In this document: in pieces, positions 6,233-6,277 of the stretch | How positions within the stretch are numbered: position 1 is the first letter of the stretch | How the letters are laid out: every line of letters begins with the position of its first letter | Assembly: GCA_003553005.1 (NCBI GenBank) | Contig: PUPG01000186.1 | Coordinates: 1-6,277 of the forward strand | Origin: Bacteroidales bacterium | GTDB lineage: Bacteria > Bacteroidota > Bacteroidia > Bacteroidales > UBA7960 | Length of the DNA stretch: 6,277 nt | Direction of reading: 5' to 3' | Notes under the pieces: generated by a model | Databases searched by the model: none | The model's input: the letters and a program-made list of their open reading frames with translations, nothing else | What the model was told of the DNA's origin: nothing | Position numbers and translations under genes: made by a program

Positions 6233-6277
6233 ATGCGAACCTTTTTTCTTCCCCTGATCATTGCTTTTTGCCTGTTG
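6233..6277 (+). CDS. Start of a gene for a probable exported protein (truncated at window edge)
   Basis: Only 15 codons are visible, translating to MRTFFLPLIIAFCLL: one basic residue followed by a hydrophobic run, typical of the beginning of a signal peptide or a signal anchor. The cysteine at residue 13 might be part of a lipobox, but the following residues are not available. No promoter-like box or terminator is seen in the 54-bp gap after guaB, so it may be co-transcribed with it. From memory, a SurA/PpiC-type peptidyl-prolyl isomerase often lies next to guaB in Bacteroidetes, but nothing visible here proves that identity. Confidence 0.55.
   Translation, partial: MRTFFLPLIIAFCLL

Noticed and set aside
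1..6277. Mobile elements, CRISPR arrays, tRNA or rRNA genes, toxin-antitoxin or defence genes
   Set aside because: Looked for and not seen. There are no direct-repeat arrays, no transposase or integrase-like frames and no tRNA cloverleaf, and the window is accounted for by household and envelope genes plus short intergenic regions.

Overview
The window looks like an ordinary chromosomal stretch of a Bacteroidota (Bacteroidetes) genome of intermediate GC. Four things point there. One gene encodes the large OstA-like protein typical of that phylum. Two promoter-like boxes resemble the Bacteroidetes -7 consensus TAnnTTTG (TACCTTTGCA at 379 and TATTTTCGCA at 4676). None of the starts has a clear Shine-Dalgarno sequence. 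The IMP dehydrogenase and the M16 peptidases also resemble Bacteroidetes versions. This is inference from recalled family features, and no database search was possible.

Layout: all genes are on the + strand. (1) Positions 1-189 are the last 62 codons of an AGCS-type sodium:alanine/amino-acid symporter, closed by a likely intrinsic terminator (167-212) that overlaps its stop codon. (2) A 217-bp intergenic region (190-406) carries a striking dyad-symmetric element (333-387) overlapping the likely promoter of the next gene. (3) Positions 407-4536 look like a three-gene transcription unit. It starts with a secreted OstA/LptA-superfamily protein of 500 aa, apparently built of about twelve ~29-residue beta repeats. 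Two M16 peptidase-family proteins follow. The first has the zinc-binding HxxEH motif; the second lacks it but carries the R/Y pair of the non-catalytic partner. They therefore look like a heterodimer of catalytic and accessory subunits. A weak terminator-like hairpin sits between them and another follows the second. (4) Positions 4709-6178 encode IMP dehydrogenase (guaB, 489 aa) with catalytic Cys loop, CBS pair and flap. It probably has its own promoter, and its true start is an ATG 48 bp inside the longest open frame. (5) From 6233 the first 15 codons of a gene with a signal-peptide-like N-terminus run off the right edge.

How the genes work together: the OstA-like protein probably acts in lipopolysaccharide transport to the outer membrane. 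The M16 pair is likely co-transcribed but has no visible export signal, so a functional link to OstA is only a contextual suggestion. guaB is a housekeeping gene of guanine nucleotide synthesis in a separate unit.

I see no mobile element, CRISPR array, RNA gene or defence system, and nothing I would call a new biological system. The most interesting items are the dyad at the ostA-like promoter, the repeat architecture of the OstA-like protein, and the complementary active-site split of the M16 pair.
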